Below are positions 24,236 through 31,956 of a DNA stretch of 64,000 bases, piece by piece. Source of the DNA: Pseudoxanthomonas beigongshangi (lineage in GTDB: Bacteria; Pseudomonadota; Gammaproteobacteria; Xanthomonadales; Xanthomonadaceae). The notes beneath the pieces were generated by a model that saw only the letters and a list, made by a program, of their open reading frames with translations, was not told the origin of the DNA and ran no database searches. The position numbers and the translations under genes are program-made. Each line of letters starts with the position of its first letter. Position 1 is the stretch's first letter. The DNA lies in the NCBI RefSeq assembly GCF_016820515.1, contig NZ_JADHDV010000013.1:1-64000 (forward strand), in the 5' to 3' direction.

Positions 24236-24957
24236 AGCTGCTTGCATTCGAGACCGCCACCGAAGCCTGCTCGGTGGCCCTGTATCTGGACGGCGAAGTG
24301 CGCGAGCGCTTCGAGATCGCGCCCCGCAGGCATGCCGAACTGGCGTTGCCCTGGGCCGATGCGCTACTGGCGGACGCCGGGTTGGCGCGGACCGAACTGG
24401 ATGCCATCGCGATCAGCCGGGGGCCTGGCGCGTTCACCGGCGTGCGCCTGGCGATCGCTTTGGCGCAGGGCATCGCGATGGCGCTGGACCGGCCGATCGT
24501 TCCGATCTCCACCCTCAAGGTGGTGGCGGCGTCGCTGGTGCTGCCGTATGCCACCGAGTCGGTCGGGGCGAAGCAACGCATTCTCGCCGCCATCGACGCG
24601 CGCATGGGCGAGGTCTATGCCGGTGCGTTCATGCGCGATGGCGCGGATCTGGTGGCGCTGTCGGAAGAGACCGTGTCCGCGCCGGACGCGGTCTTGCTGC
24701 CCGACGAGGACGGCCGCTGGCATGGCGCGGGCACCGGCTTCGCCGCGCTCGACGGCGTGCTGCAGGCACGTCTCCAGCCTTGGCTGGCCAGCGTGGATTC
24801 GCAGGTGCTGCCGCATGCGTCCGATCTGGCGCAGTTGGCATCGCTGGCTTACGCGCGTGGCGAAACCGTCGCGCCCGAGCGGGTGGAGCCCGCCTACCTG
24901 CGCGACAACGTCGCGCTGACGCTGGCCGAGCAGGAAGCCTTGCGGGCATCCAAGTAG
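24232..24957 (+). CDS. tsaB: tRNA threonylcarbamoyladenosine biosynthesis protein TsaB
   Basis: TsaB is the non-catalytic partner of TsaD and TsaE in making t6A37 on ANN-decoding tRNAs. The 241-residue product starts MKLLAFETATEACSVAL, an ASKHA-fold beginning, with HAELALPWADALLADAGL and SRGPGAFTGVRLAIALAQGIA as the characteristic family stretch, and a C-terminal PAYLRDNVALTLAEQ. ATG at 24232 overlaps the yoaA stop. A longer upstream open frame is a shadow of yoaA. The order yoaA-tsaB is also seen in other gammaproteobacteria. A long hairpin after the stop separates it from the convergent XRE gene. Confidence 0.95.
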   Translation: MKLLAFETATEACSVALYLDGEVRERFEIAPRRHAELALPWADALLADAGLARTELDAIAISRGPGAFTGVRLAIALAQGIAMALDRPIVPISTLKVVAASLVLPYATESVGAKQRILAAIDARMGEVYAGAFMRDGADLVALSEETVSAPDAVLLPDEDGRWHGAGTGFAALDGVLQARLQPWLASVDSQVLPHASDLAQLASLAYARGETVAPERVEPAYLRDNVALTLAEQEALRASK

Positions 24958-24975
24958 GCAGGCGCGGCCGTCCAC

Positions 24976-25009
24976 ACATCCCGCCCGCGCGATGACGCGG
25001 ACGGGATGT
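24976..25009. terminator. long hairpin between convergent tsaB and the XRE gene
   Basis: Arms ACATCCCGCCCGCG (24976-24989) and CGCGGACGGGATGT (24996-25009) pair over 14 positions with one mismatch and a six-base loop. No T run is seen. The position between two stop codons fits a bidirectional terminator. Confidence 0.55.
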
Positions 25010-25014
25010 CCGCT

Positions 25015-25383
25015 TCATGCGCGGCGCTTGCGCGCATGGACCTCGACGACGTCCAGGATCAGCGGACGCTGCTGCTTCGGCGCCTCGCGGAACAATTGCA
25101 GCAGGCAGCGTTCGTCACTGTCACGGGCGAATTCTTCCTGTGCGGCGACCGGGTGCGGAGATTCCTGATCGTCGTTCCCCGCGCCGCGCCCCGTCGCCAG
25201 CCATTCGAAGCTCACGCCGGTGAGTATCGCCAACCGGATCATGTGTTCGACCGTGGGCGTGACCTCGGAGTCGGACTCCCAGTTGGCGACCGCGCCGCGG
25301 GTAACGCCGATGCGCTCGGACAATTCCTGTTGCGACAGTCCGGCATTCTGGCGGGCGATACGGATGCGTGATGTGAGTTTCAT
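25015..25383 (-). CDS. XRE-family helix-turn-helix transcriptional regulator
   Basis: The 122-residue protein has an N-terminal Cro/CI-type HTH: IRIARQNAGLSQQELSERIGVTRGAVANWESDSEVTP, residues about 6-45, with GLSQQELSERIGV and the recognition helix TRGAVANWE. A mid part reading VEHMIRLAILTGVSFEWLATGRG, a common XRE extension, follows. The C-terminal half is acidic then basic (VVEVHARKRRA) and of unknown function. ATG at 25383 gives the normal HTH N-terminus. Upstream lies an inverted repeat (25439-25471) that could be its own operator, and beyond it the double-glycine peptide gene in the opposite direction. Confidence 0.85.
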   Translation of the reverse strand: MKLTSRIRIARQNAGLSQQELSERIGVTRGAVANWESDSEVTPTVEHMIRLAILTGVSFEWLATGRGAGNDDQESPHPVAAQEEFARDSDERCLLQLFREAPKQQRPLILDVVEVHARKRRA

Positions 25384-25438
25384 GTCGTCATTCCAGCAAT
25401 GAAGGAGCAACGAGCGTAGTGCGCGCATTCGCGTCGCT

Positions 25439-25471
25439 GCAACTAACATTGACTCTCACATTGCAAGTTGC
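25439..25471. promoter_or_regulatory. candidate operator upstream of the XRE gene
   Basis: GCAACT (25439-25444) and AGTTGC (25466-25471) are an inverted repeat enclosing two ACATTG direct repeats (25446-25451 and 25458-25463). It lies about 55-90 bases upstream of the XRE start. The remainder of the gene-free interval 25384-25736 is noticeably AT-richer than flanking genes and holds no other supported gene. Confidence 0.4.
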
Positions 25472-25736
25472 GTTTGCGAAAATCATTCGCCAACGGCTGT
25501 CCGCTGTTCCAGGTGAATGATCTTGCGAACGAATCGGGACGAATGCATCTGTTCGAGTATTGCGCATTGATGGATTCAAGACTCACACGGTGAACTAGTG
25601 CAAGGAATCGCCCAATGTTAATTGACCGGGCTGAAGGTCGCGTATGAGAAAGGGGGCGCAGGAAATGCCCGGTGGAAAGATATCTGGATTTTCCTGTCCC
25701 GGACGCAGGGGGTGCGTCGTCTTTAGGAATACGGAA

Positions 25737-25874
25737 ATGCGCGAACTTTCAGAGAGCGAAACGGCGGCGGTTGGAGGCGGATTCGCCCCGGTACTGGTGG
25801 CGATCGGAATTGCATTGCTTTCCGGATGCGCCACGACCGGCGGATTGCGGAAGGGGGAGGAACCCCCCGAATAA
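25737..25874 (+). CDS. 45-residue double-glycine leader peptide (bacteriocin/microcin-like precursor)
   Basis: The product begins MRELSESETAAVGG, which matches the double-glycine leader pattern (M-R-E-L-S..E...V.GG) removed by C39-peptidase ABC exporters in class II bacteriocins. The predicted core of about 31 residues has a hydrophobic stretch (FAPVLVAIGIALLSGC), one Cys and a Gly/charged tail ending KGEEPPE. ATG at 25737 follows TAGGAATAC, a plausible binding site; an in-frame ATG upstream gives a longer product without a leader. The LLSGC segment also looks like a lipobox, but the acidic N-terminus argues against a Sec signal. No exporter or peptidase is nearby. A hairpin and a membrane-protein gene follow. 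Confidence 0.55.
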   Translation: MRELSESETAAVGGGFAPVLVAIGIALLSGCATTGGLRKGEEPPE

Positions 25875-25901
25875 GTGGATCCGACTTCATGTCGATGACT
25901 G

Positions 25902-25930
25902 CCCCAGCCATGCATTCTGCATGGCTGGGG
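25902..25930 (+). terminator. perfect 13-bp hairpin between peptide and membrane-protein genes
   Basis: CCCCAGCCATGCA (25902-25914), loop TTC, TGCATGGCTGGGG (25918-25930). It lies 27 bases after the peptide stop and 21 bases before the next start. There is no T run, so it may attenuate readthrough or stabilise the short upstream mRNA rather than fully terminate. Confidence 0.6.
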
Positions 25931-25951
25931 ATACTTCCGTTCAGGTGATGA

Positions 25952-26674
25952 ATGAATGTGTATCGGATGTTTTACCGAGGAGCTGGTTTCACTGCGCTGA
26001 TCCTGGCCCTATGTCTGTTCGACGTTCTGCCGGGGTTACGGCTTCCAATGGTTGCTGGCTGCCTGATCGGACTGGGAATCTGTGCTGTCCTGGCGTTTGG
26101 ATTCCGCCGGGCATGGAAAAGAGGCCGCGTGACCATTCCCCTGCTGGCTGGTGCGGCCTTCATCGTCGGTGGAGCGGCATTCGACATCTACGCGACGTTG
26201 CACCACTCACCGGATCTGGAACACGAAGCGAATCCGCTGGCCAGGGCGCTCCTGGATGAAGGATTGGCGCCGGCAACGGTGTTGATGCTGGGAGGAATTG
26301 GCCAAACCTGCCTTGTTTTCACTTCGCTCATGATCTGGATGAACCTGGTAATCCGGTTCAAATGGTATGAAGGAAAGATCGGGACATCGGAGAGATCCGG
26401 GCTGGCCGGCAGGATGCTTCTGGCGAACAGGATGTTTGGCGCCCCGGACAACGGACTGGCGTCCTTGCTGGGGATGCGCACGGATCCCGAAGTCCTGATC
26501 TGCGGGGTCGGATTCCTGATGCTGCCCCTGTATGCCTATCGCTGGTATCTGGGGCTGGAATGGTTCGGACTCGTTCCCATTTCCAGAATCGTCGTGCCCG
26601 TGTCGCTGGTGGTGCTTGCGCTCGCGGTGCAATTCATCTGGGCCACACGCGTGTCGCGCGCCTCCCCGGGTTGA
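25952..26674 (+). CDS. multi-pass membrane protein of unknown function
   Basis: The product is 240 residues with about six hydrophobic segments: residues near 10-28, 32-50, 62-80, 105-125, 185-202 and 208-232. A conserved-looking loop DIYATLHHSPDLEHEANPL between the third and fourth segments has Asp, Thr, Glu and Asn. That pattern (D...T...E.NP) occurs in small families of uncharacterised bacterial membrane proteins. No transporter or enzyme signature is seen. It follows the double-glycine peptide in the same direction and shares its lower GC content, so an accessory or immunity role is possible but only inferred. Confidence 0.6.
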   Translation: MNVYRMFYRGAGFTALILALCLFDVLPGLRLPMVAGCLIGLGICAVLAFGFRRAWKRGRVTIPLLAGAAFIVGGAAFDIYATLHHSPDLEHEANPLARALLDEGLAPATVLMLGGIGQTCLVFTSLMIWMNLVIRFKWYEGKIGTSERSGLAGRMLLANRMFGAPDNGLASLLGMRTDPEVLICGVGFLMLPLYAYRWYLGLEWFGLVPISRIVVPVSLVVLALAVQFIWATRVSRASPG

Positions 26675-26761
26675 TCCATTGTTGGCTGGATGCAGCGGGT
26701 TGCCGCAGATCAGCGCTTCCGGACGCACGCTGAGGCGGCGGCGGGCATCGGCGGCTGGCGA

Positions 26762-27637
26762 CTACTCGTCCCGCACTTCACCGCCGGGCAGGAAATTCCA
26801 CGTGCGGGTGACGTGCAGGATGTCGATGTGCTCGTCGGTTTCCGGCAGCGGCGGGAAGGGTTCGGCGAGGCGGACGATGCGCAGCGCGGTGGAGTCGAGC
26901 AGCGGGATGCCGCTGGACTGGATGATGCGGGTCTGCTCGATCGAGCCGTCGCGACGTACCGCCACGCTGATCACCAGCTGTCCGGCCAGCCGCTTGCGGC
27001 GCGCCTCGTCCGGATAGTTGAGATTGCCCACGCGTTCGGCGCGATCGACCCAGGCGCGCAGGTAGTTGGCATAGGCGTACTCGCGGGTGCTGGCGGAGAC
27101 GAACTTGCGCTTGGGCCGCTTGGCGTACAGCTCCGAGCGCAGGTGGATTTCGGCGGCCAGCCGCGCCATCTCGGCGTCGTGCTGGATCTTGCGCTCGCCC
27201 CGCGGCAGGTCGGGGCGTTCGAACGGTGGCGTCGATTCGGCCGGCGGCACCCGCTGCGCGCTGTCGCGGGTGGTGATGACGCGCGCCTCCGGCGGCGGTG
27301 CGGGCGCCGGCGATTGCGCGCGCAACGGCTGCGGCGCCAGCCCGGTCTCCTGCTGCGGCACCCAGCCGGCCTGGCTGTCGCGCGGACGCCTGGCCTTGTC
27401 GTGGTCGCCGCCGCCCTGCTGATTGGCGGCGGCCAGGAAGTCGGCTTCCTTCGGGGTCAGCGGGGTCTGGGTCTGGCTGAGCACCACGTCCAGGGTGGGT
27501 ACCACCGGCGCCGCCTCGTCCAGGCTGAAGCCCACGCCGAGCACCAGCATGCCGTGCAGGATCAGCGACAGCGCCAGGGTCGCGCCCAGGCGTTCGTTCT
27601 CGCCGACGCGGGGCGGGGCAACGGCAACCGCGTTCAT
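26762..27637 (-). CDS. TonB-family energy-transducing protein
   Basis: The 291-residue protein has a short cytoplasmic N-terminus, one membrane helix (about residues 18-38, LGATLALSLILHGMLVLGVGF) and a Pro/Gln/Arg-rich periplasmic spacer. The C-terminal TonB domain has NYPDEARRKRLAGQLVISVAV, DGSIEQTRIIQSSG and LDSTALRIVRLAEPFPPLP. It probably links proton-motive force to an outer-membrane partner. It is one base from the gshB stop and next to the pil-chp cluster. In Pseudomonas aeruginosa the equivalent position holds tonB3, needed for twitching motility, so a pilus role is plausible here by synteny. Confidence 0.85.
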   Translation of the reverse strand: MNAVAVAPPRVGENERLGATLALSLILHGMLVLGVGFSLDEAAPVVPTLDVVLSQTQTPLTPKEADFLAAANQQGGGDHDKARRPRDSQAGWVPQQETGLAPQPLRAQSPAPAPPPEARVITTRDSAQRVPPAESTPPFERPDLPRGERKIQHDAEMARLAAEIHLRSELYAKRPKRKFVSASTREYAYANYLRAWVDRAERVGNLNYPDEARRKRLAGQLVISVAVRRDGSIEQTRIIQSSGIPLLDSTALRIVRLAEPFPPLPETDEHIDILHVTRTWNFLPGGEVRDE

Positions 27638-27638
27638 G

Positions 27639-28586
27639 TCAGCCGGCCAGCTTGCGCTCGATGACGTCGAACAACTGCCCGGCGATGTTCAGCCCGAACT
27701 GAGCATCGAGCTCGCGCACGCAGGTCGGGCTGGTGACGTTGACCTCGGTCAGGTAGTCGCCGATCACGTCCAGGCCGACGAACAGCATGCCGCGGCGCTT
27801 CATTTCAGGGCCGACCTGACCGGCGATCCAGCGATCGCGCTCGCTCAGCGGGCGGCCTTCGCCGCGGCCGCCGGCAGCGAGGTTGCCGCGGAATTCGTCG
27901 CCTTGCGGGATACGCGCCAGCGCGTAGTCCACCGGCTCGCCATCGACCAGCAGGACCCGCTTGTCGCCGTCCTTGATGCCGGGAATGAAGCGCTGGGCCA
28001 GGGCCAGGTGGCCGGGGCCGACCAGGGTTTCCAGGATCACGTTGGTGTTGGGATCACCGGCGCGGACCCGGAAGATCGAGCGCCCGCCCATCCCGTCCAG
28101 CGGCTTGAGCACGGCTTCGCCATGCTCGTGGACGAAGGCCTTGAGCGCGGCCGGGTCGCGACTGACCAGGGTGGGCGGGCAGCACTGCGGGAACAGCAGC
28201 GCGGCCAGCTTCTCGTTGAAATCGCGCAGGCCCTGAGGATCATTGACCAGCAGGGCACCGGCGGCCTGGGCCACCGACAGGATGTGGGTGTCGTACAGGT
28301 ACTCGCCGTCCACCGGGGGGTCCTTGCGCATCAGCACCACCTGGCCGGGGCCGAAGCGCTGGTCGACCGGTTCGCCGAGGGTGAACCAGCCGGCCTTGTC
28401 GTCCTTCACCGCCAGCGGGGCGGTGCGCGCCCAGGCCTCGCCGCCGCGCAGCGACAGCCCGCCCGGGACCACGTAGTGGAGCCGATGGCCGCGGCGCTGG
28501 GCTTCCAGCAGCATGGCGAAGGTGGTGTCCTTGGCAATCTTGATGGACCCGATGGGGTCCATGACGACGATGACATCGAACGGCAT
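27639..28586 (-). CDS. gshB: glutathione synthase
   Basis: The enzyme ligates gamma-glutamylcysteine and glycine using ATP, the second step of glutathione synthesis. The 315 residues match the E. coli enzyme (316). It begins MPFDVIVVMDPIGSIKIAKDTTFAML and has FNEKLAALLFP and the ATP-grasp stretch AVLKPLDGMGGRSIFRV. GDKRVLLVDGEPV and LTEVNVTSPTCVRELD, the metal-binding end of the fold, follow. ATG at 28586 is the conserved start; the frame upstream is unrelated. It is divergent from pilG and coupled to the TonB-like gene, an arrangement shared with pseudomonads. Confidence 0.96.
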   Translation of the reverse strand: MPFDVIVVMDPIGSIKIAKDTTFAMLLEAQRRGHRLHYVVPGGLSLRGGEAWARTAPLAVKDDKAGWFTLGEPVDQRFGPGQVVLMRKDPPVDGEYLYDTHILSVAQAAGALLVNDPQGLRDFNEKLAALLFPQCCPPTLVSRDPAALKAFVHEHGEAVLKPLDGMGGRSIFRVRAGDPNTNVILETLVGPGHLALAQRFIPGIKDGDKRVLLVDGEPVDYALARIPQGDEFRGNLAAGGRGEGRPLSERDRWIAGQVGPEMKRRGMLFVGLDVIGDYLTEVNVTSPTCVRELDAQFGLNIAGQLFDVIERKLAG

Positions 28587-28727
28587 GGCGGGGAGGTGGC
28601 GGACCGGTGCGGAAAGTGCCGCGATGGTAGCAGGCCGCGCCCGTCGGGCCCGTCGGGAAGCCTGCGAGGCCAAGTGAGACGGAGTTCGCATCGCCGTGTT
28701 CAGCTGGGGCCTTTCCCGAGGCCCAAC

Positions 28728-28758
28728 TTGACAGTCCGCCCCGGGGCTGGAATATAGG
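28728..28758 (+). promoter_or_regulatory. candidate sigma-70-type promoter for the pil-chp operon
   Basis: A perfect -35 box TTGACA (28728-28733) is followed after 19 bases by TATAGG (28753-28758), about 58 bases upstream of pilG. The spacer is longer than optimal, so activity may need an activator. It is the only good candidate in the 28587-28815 interval. Confidence 0.4.
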
Positions 28759-28815
28759 GGCATCGCAGCGACGCCGGTTGGTCAATGAAGCGTCGCGCGC
28801 ACGGGGATTCCAGTA

Positions 28816-29217
28816 ATGACGCAGAACGCTGACCGGGCCGGGGAACTCAATGGCCTCCGGGTCATGGTTATCGATGACTCGAAAACCATCCGCCGCACCG
28901 CGGAGACCCTATTAAAACGAGAAGGTTGCGAGGTGGTGACCGCGACGGACGGCTTCGAGGCCCTGGCCAAGATCGCCGACCAGCAGCCGCAGATCATCTT
29001 CGTCGACATCATGATGCCGCGGCTGGACGGTTATCAGACCTGTGCGCTCATCAAGAACAACCAGGTGTTCAAGAGCACCCCGGTGATCATGCTGTCCTCC
29101 AAGGACGGCCTGTTCGACAAGGCCCGCGGCCGGATCGTCGGATCCGAGCAGTACCTGACCAAGCCGTTCACGCGCGAGGAACTCCTCGGCGCGATCCGCG
29201 CGCACGTCAGCACTTGA
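28816..29217 (+). CDS. pilG: PilG, single-domain response regulator of twitching motility
   Basis: PilG is a CheY-like receiver phosphorylated by the ChpA kinase; in pseudomonads it promotes pilus extension and cAMP signalling. The 133-residue protein begins with a short leader, then GLRVMVIDDSKTIRRTAE with the acidic pair, phosphoacceptor Asp64 in FVDIMMPRLDGYQT, the Ser/Thr switch region VIMLSSKDGLFDKAR and the conserved Lys in YLTKPFTREELL. It is the first gene of the pil-chp cluster, 43 bases before pilI. The second receiver, pilH, usually next in pseudomonads, is not present here. Confidence 0.95.
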   Translation: MTQNADRAGELNGLRVMVIDDSKTIRRTAETLLKREGCEVVTATDGFEALAKIADQQPQIIFVDIMMPRLDGYQTCALIKNNQVFKSTPVIMLSSKDGLFDKARGRIVGSEQYLTKPFTREELLGAIRAHVST

Positions 29218-29260
29218 GTGCCGTGACGCCGACTGCCACACCGCGCACTGGGAGCGGGAC

Positions 29261-29794
29261 ATGAGTCGTACGCCGTTCGATATCCTCGCAGAATACGAGC
29301 GCCGCAGCCTGGCGCATGCGGTCGTGCTGCCTGCCGTCGAGCAGGCGCCCGACCAATGGCGCGGGGTCGGCTACCGGGTCGGCCAGCGCCGGCTGGTGTC
29401 CAACTTCGCCGAAGTGGTGGAAATCGTGCCGCTGCCGCCGATGACGCAGGTGCCGGGCGCGCAACCCTGGCTGCTGGGCATCGGCAACCTGCGCGGCAAC
29501 CTGTTTCCCGTGGTCGATCTCAAGCAGTTCCTGGAAGGCGAGCGCACCGTGCTGCACGAGGGGCAGCGAGTGCTGGTGATGCGCCAGCCGGGCGGGGACG
29601 TCGCCCTGACCATCGACGAGCTGTACGGACAACGCAGTTTCAATGAAACCCAGCGGACCGAGCCGGGGAGCCTGGCCGAGGGGCGTTACGGATATTTCGT
29701 CGACCGTGCGTATCACGGCGACGAGCACGATTGGGGGGTGTTCGCGCTGTCGTTGCTGGCGCGCACACCGGAGTTCCGACAAGCCGCGCTCTGA
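29261..29794 (+). CDS. pilI: PilI, CheW-type coupling protein
   Basis: PilI links the PilJ chemoreceptor to the ChpA kinase. The 177-residue product is a single CheW domain: GYRVGQRRLVSNFAEVVEIVPLP at the start, GIGNLRGNLFPVVDLKQFL as the beta-strand core, and VLVMRQPGGDVALTIDELYG later. ATG at 29261 follows GGGAC. It lies between pilG and pilJ, as in other Pil-Chp systems. No membrane segment is present; it should be cytoplasmic and bound to receptor arrays. Confidence 0.93.
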   Translation: MSRTPFDILAEYERRSLAHAVVLPAVEQAPDQWRGVGYRVGQRRLVSNFAEVVEIVPLPPMTQVPGAQPWLLGIGNLRGNLFPVVDLKQFLEGERTVLHEGQRVLVMRQPGGDVALTIDELYGQRSFNETQRTEPGSLAEGRYGYFVDRAYHGDEHDWGVFALSLLARTPEFRQAAL

Positions 29795-29830
29795 CGCGGA
29801 CGACAACTAGAAACAGCCAGGGGTTTGGAA

Positions 29831-31867
29831 ATGAGCACTGCGGCGGATTCCCCCAACACCAGCAAGCTGGGCGGCCTGGGCAGCACGTCCTGGCTGGTCC
29901 TGCTGGTGATTGCGGTATTGCTGTTCGGCGCCAACACGGGCGTCGCCACCTGGCAGGGCAGCCGGTTGTCCGGCGCCAGCACCGGCGCATCGGACATGCG
30001 CGTACTGTCGCAACAGCTGGCCAACTACGGCCGCGAGGCCGTGGCCGGCAACGCCGATGCGTTCAAGGCGTTCCGGACCACCAAGGAACGCATCGACACC
30101 ACGGTCACCGAACTGGAAGGCCGGTTCGGCAAGGAAGGCGCCATCGTCGGACCGCTGACCCAGCTGAAGACGACCTGGGCGCCGCTGGACAAGAGCGCCG
30201 ACCAGATCATCGCCAGCGAGGCCGCGGTGCTGGCCCTGTCCGGCAACGCCGATCGCTTCGCCGGCCAGGTGCCGCAGTTGCAGGCGCAGTTGAACGAGGT
30301 GGTGCGCGCGATGTCGGCCGGCGGGGCGCCGTCCTCGCAGATCTACAGCGCGCTGCAACAGGTCGTGCTGGCCGGCACGATGGCCCGTCGCGTGACCGAA
30401 ATCCGCGCCGGCGGCGCCGGCGCCTCGATGGCCGGCGACGCGCTCGGCCGCGACGCGGTGCTGTTCGGCCAGGTGCTGGAAGGCCTGCGCAACGGCAACG
30501 CGGACCTGGGCATCGCCGCAGTCCGCAACGCAGGCGCGTTGTCCGCGCTGGACCAGTCGCAGGCGCTGTGGAACAACATGAAGAAGGATCTGGACGCGAT
30601 CCTCGGCAGCTCGCGCAACCTGTTCGGCGCGCAGTCCTCGGCCGCGGCGCTGACCAACGGCGCCGGCAAGATGCTGGAGGACAGCACCCGGTTGTTCGAG
30701 GCGTTCACCGCGTTCGGTTCCGTGCGCGATACCCGCCTGTTCCCGAACTTCTGGATTTCGGTGGGTGCCGGCTTCCTGCTGCTGGTCTCGATCGGCGGCT
30801 TCCTTTTCAGCCTGTACCGCAACCGCCAGCGCGAGCAGGAAACGCGCTACCAGACCCAGGTCGAATTCAACAGCCGCAACCAGCAGGCGATCATGCGGTT
30901 GCTGGACGAAATCAGCTCGCTGGGTGAAGGCGATCTGACGGTCAAGGCCTCGGTGACCGAGGACATGACCGGCGCCATCGCGGACGCCATCAACTACGCG
31001 GTGGACGAACTGCGCAACCTGGTGACCACCATCAACGACACTTCGGTGCAGGTGGCCGCCTCGACCCAGGAAACCCAGGCCACCGCGCTGCAACTGGCCG
31101 AAGCGGCCGGCCACCAGGCCGACCAGATCACCAACGCCTCCGAGCGCATCAACGAAATCGCGGTCAGCATCGACCAGGTGTCGCGCAACTCCACCGAATC
31201 GGCGGACGTGGCGCAGCGCTCGGTGCAGATCGCGACCGAGGGTGCCGGCGTGGTCCGCGAGACCATCCGCGGCATGGACCAGATTCGCGACCAGATCCAG
31301 GAAACCTCCAAGCGCATCAAGCGCCTGGGCGAGTCCTCGCAGGAAATCGGATCGGTGGTGGAACTGATCAACGACATTTCCGAACAGACCAACATCCTGG
31401 CCTTGAACGCCGCGGTGCAGGCCGCTTCGGCGGGCGAGGCGGGCCGCGGTTTCGCGGTCGTGGCCGACGAAGTGCAACGGCTGGCCGAACGCACCTCCGG
31501 CGCGACCCGCCGCATCGAGTCGCTGGTGCAGGCGATTCAGGCCGACACCAACGAGGCGGTCAGTTCGATGGAACAGACCACCGCCGAAGTGGTGTCCGGC
31601 GCGCGCCTGGCCGAGGACGCGGGCACCGCGCTGGGCGAGATCGAGCGCGTGTCCAGCGATCTCAACGACCTCATCAAGAACATCTCCGGTGCGGCCCAGC
31701 AGCAGTCGGCCGCGGCCTCGGACATCACCGAGACGATGGGCGTGATCCGCCAGATCACCTCGCAGACTTCGCTCGGCGCCAAGCAGACCGCCGATTCGAT
31801 CGGCCACCTGGCGCAACTGGCGGCGGACCTGCGTCGTTCGGTCGCCGACTTCAAACTGCCGGGCTGA
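29831..31867 (+). CDS. pilJ: PilJ, type IV pilus methyl-accepting chemoreceptor
   Basis: The 678-residue receptor has an N-terminal membrane helix (about residues 18-38), a periplasmic PilJ-type sensory region to about residue 305 and a second membrane helix (about 308-330, FWISVGAGFLLLVSIGGFLF). A HAMP-like linker and a long coiled-coil signalling domain follow. The hairpin tip EQTNILALNAAVQAASAGEA and then GRGFAVVADEVQRLAERT are classic for methyl-accepting proteins. It senses pilus or surface cues and controls ChpA. ATG at 29831 follows the in-frame TTG at 29825. No pilK methyltransferase gene is nearby. Confidence 0.94.
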   Translation: MSTAADSPNTSKLGGLGSTSWLVLLVIAVLLFGANTGVATWQGSRLSGASTGASDMRVLSQQLANYGREAVAGNADAFKAFRTTKERIDTTVTELEGRFGKEGAIVGPLTQLKTTWAPLDKSADQIIASEAAVLALSGNADRFAGQVPQLQAQLNEVVRAMSAGGAPSSQIYSALQQVVLAGTMARRVTEIRAGGAGASMAGDALGRDAVLFGQVLEGLRNGNADLGIAAVRNAGALSALDQSQALWNNMKKDLDAILGSSRNLFGAQSSAAALTNGAGKMLEDSTRLFEAFTAFGSVRDTRLFPNFWISVGAGFLLLVSIGGFLFSLYRNRQREQETRYQTQVEFNSRNQQAIMRLLDEISSLGEGDLTVKASVTEDMTGAIADAINYAVDELRNLVTTINDTSVQVAASTQETQATALQLAEAAGHQADQITNASERINEIAVSIDQVSRNSTESADVAQRSVQIATEGAGVVRETIRGMDQIRDQIQETSKRIKRLGESSQEIGSVVELINDISEQTNILALNAAVQAASAGEAGRGFAVVADEVQRLAERTSGATRRIESLVQAIQADTNEAVSSMEQTTAEVVSGARLAEDAGTALGEIERVSSDLNDLIKNISGAAQQQSAAASDITETMGVIRQITSQTSLGAKQTADSIGHLAQLAADLRRSVADFKLPG

Positions 31868-31956
31868 GGACGGAACGCACGGATGAAAGCCCGAATTTCC
31901 ACCGCATGGCACCCGTCCCGGACGGGCTGCCGCTCGCTTGCTGACGGAGCGTGCCG

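Noticed and set aside
25737-25874. Ordinary Sec lipoprotein
   Set aside because: There is an LLSGC lipobox-like segment, but the N-terminus is acidic and lacks a basic n-region; the MRELSESE...GG pattern fits a double-glycine leader better. Kept as an alternative only.
29217-29261. pilH between pilG and pilI
   Set aside because: Only 43 bases separate the two genes, so no receiver gene fits.
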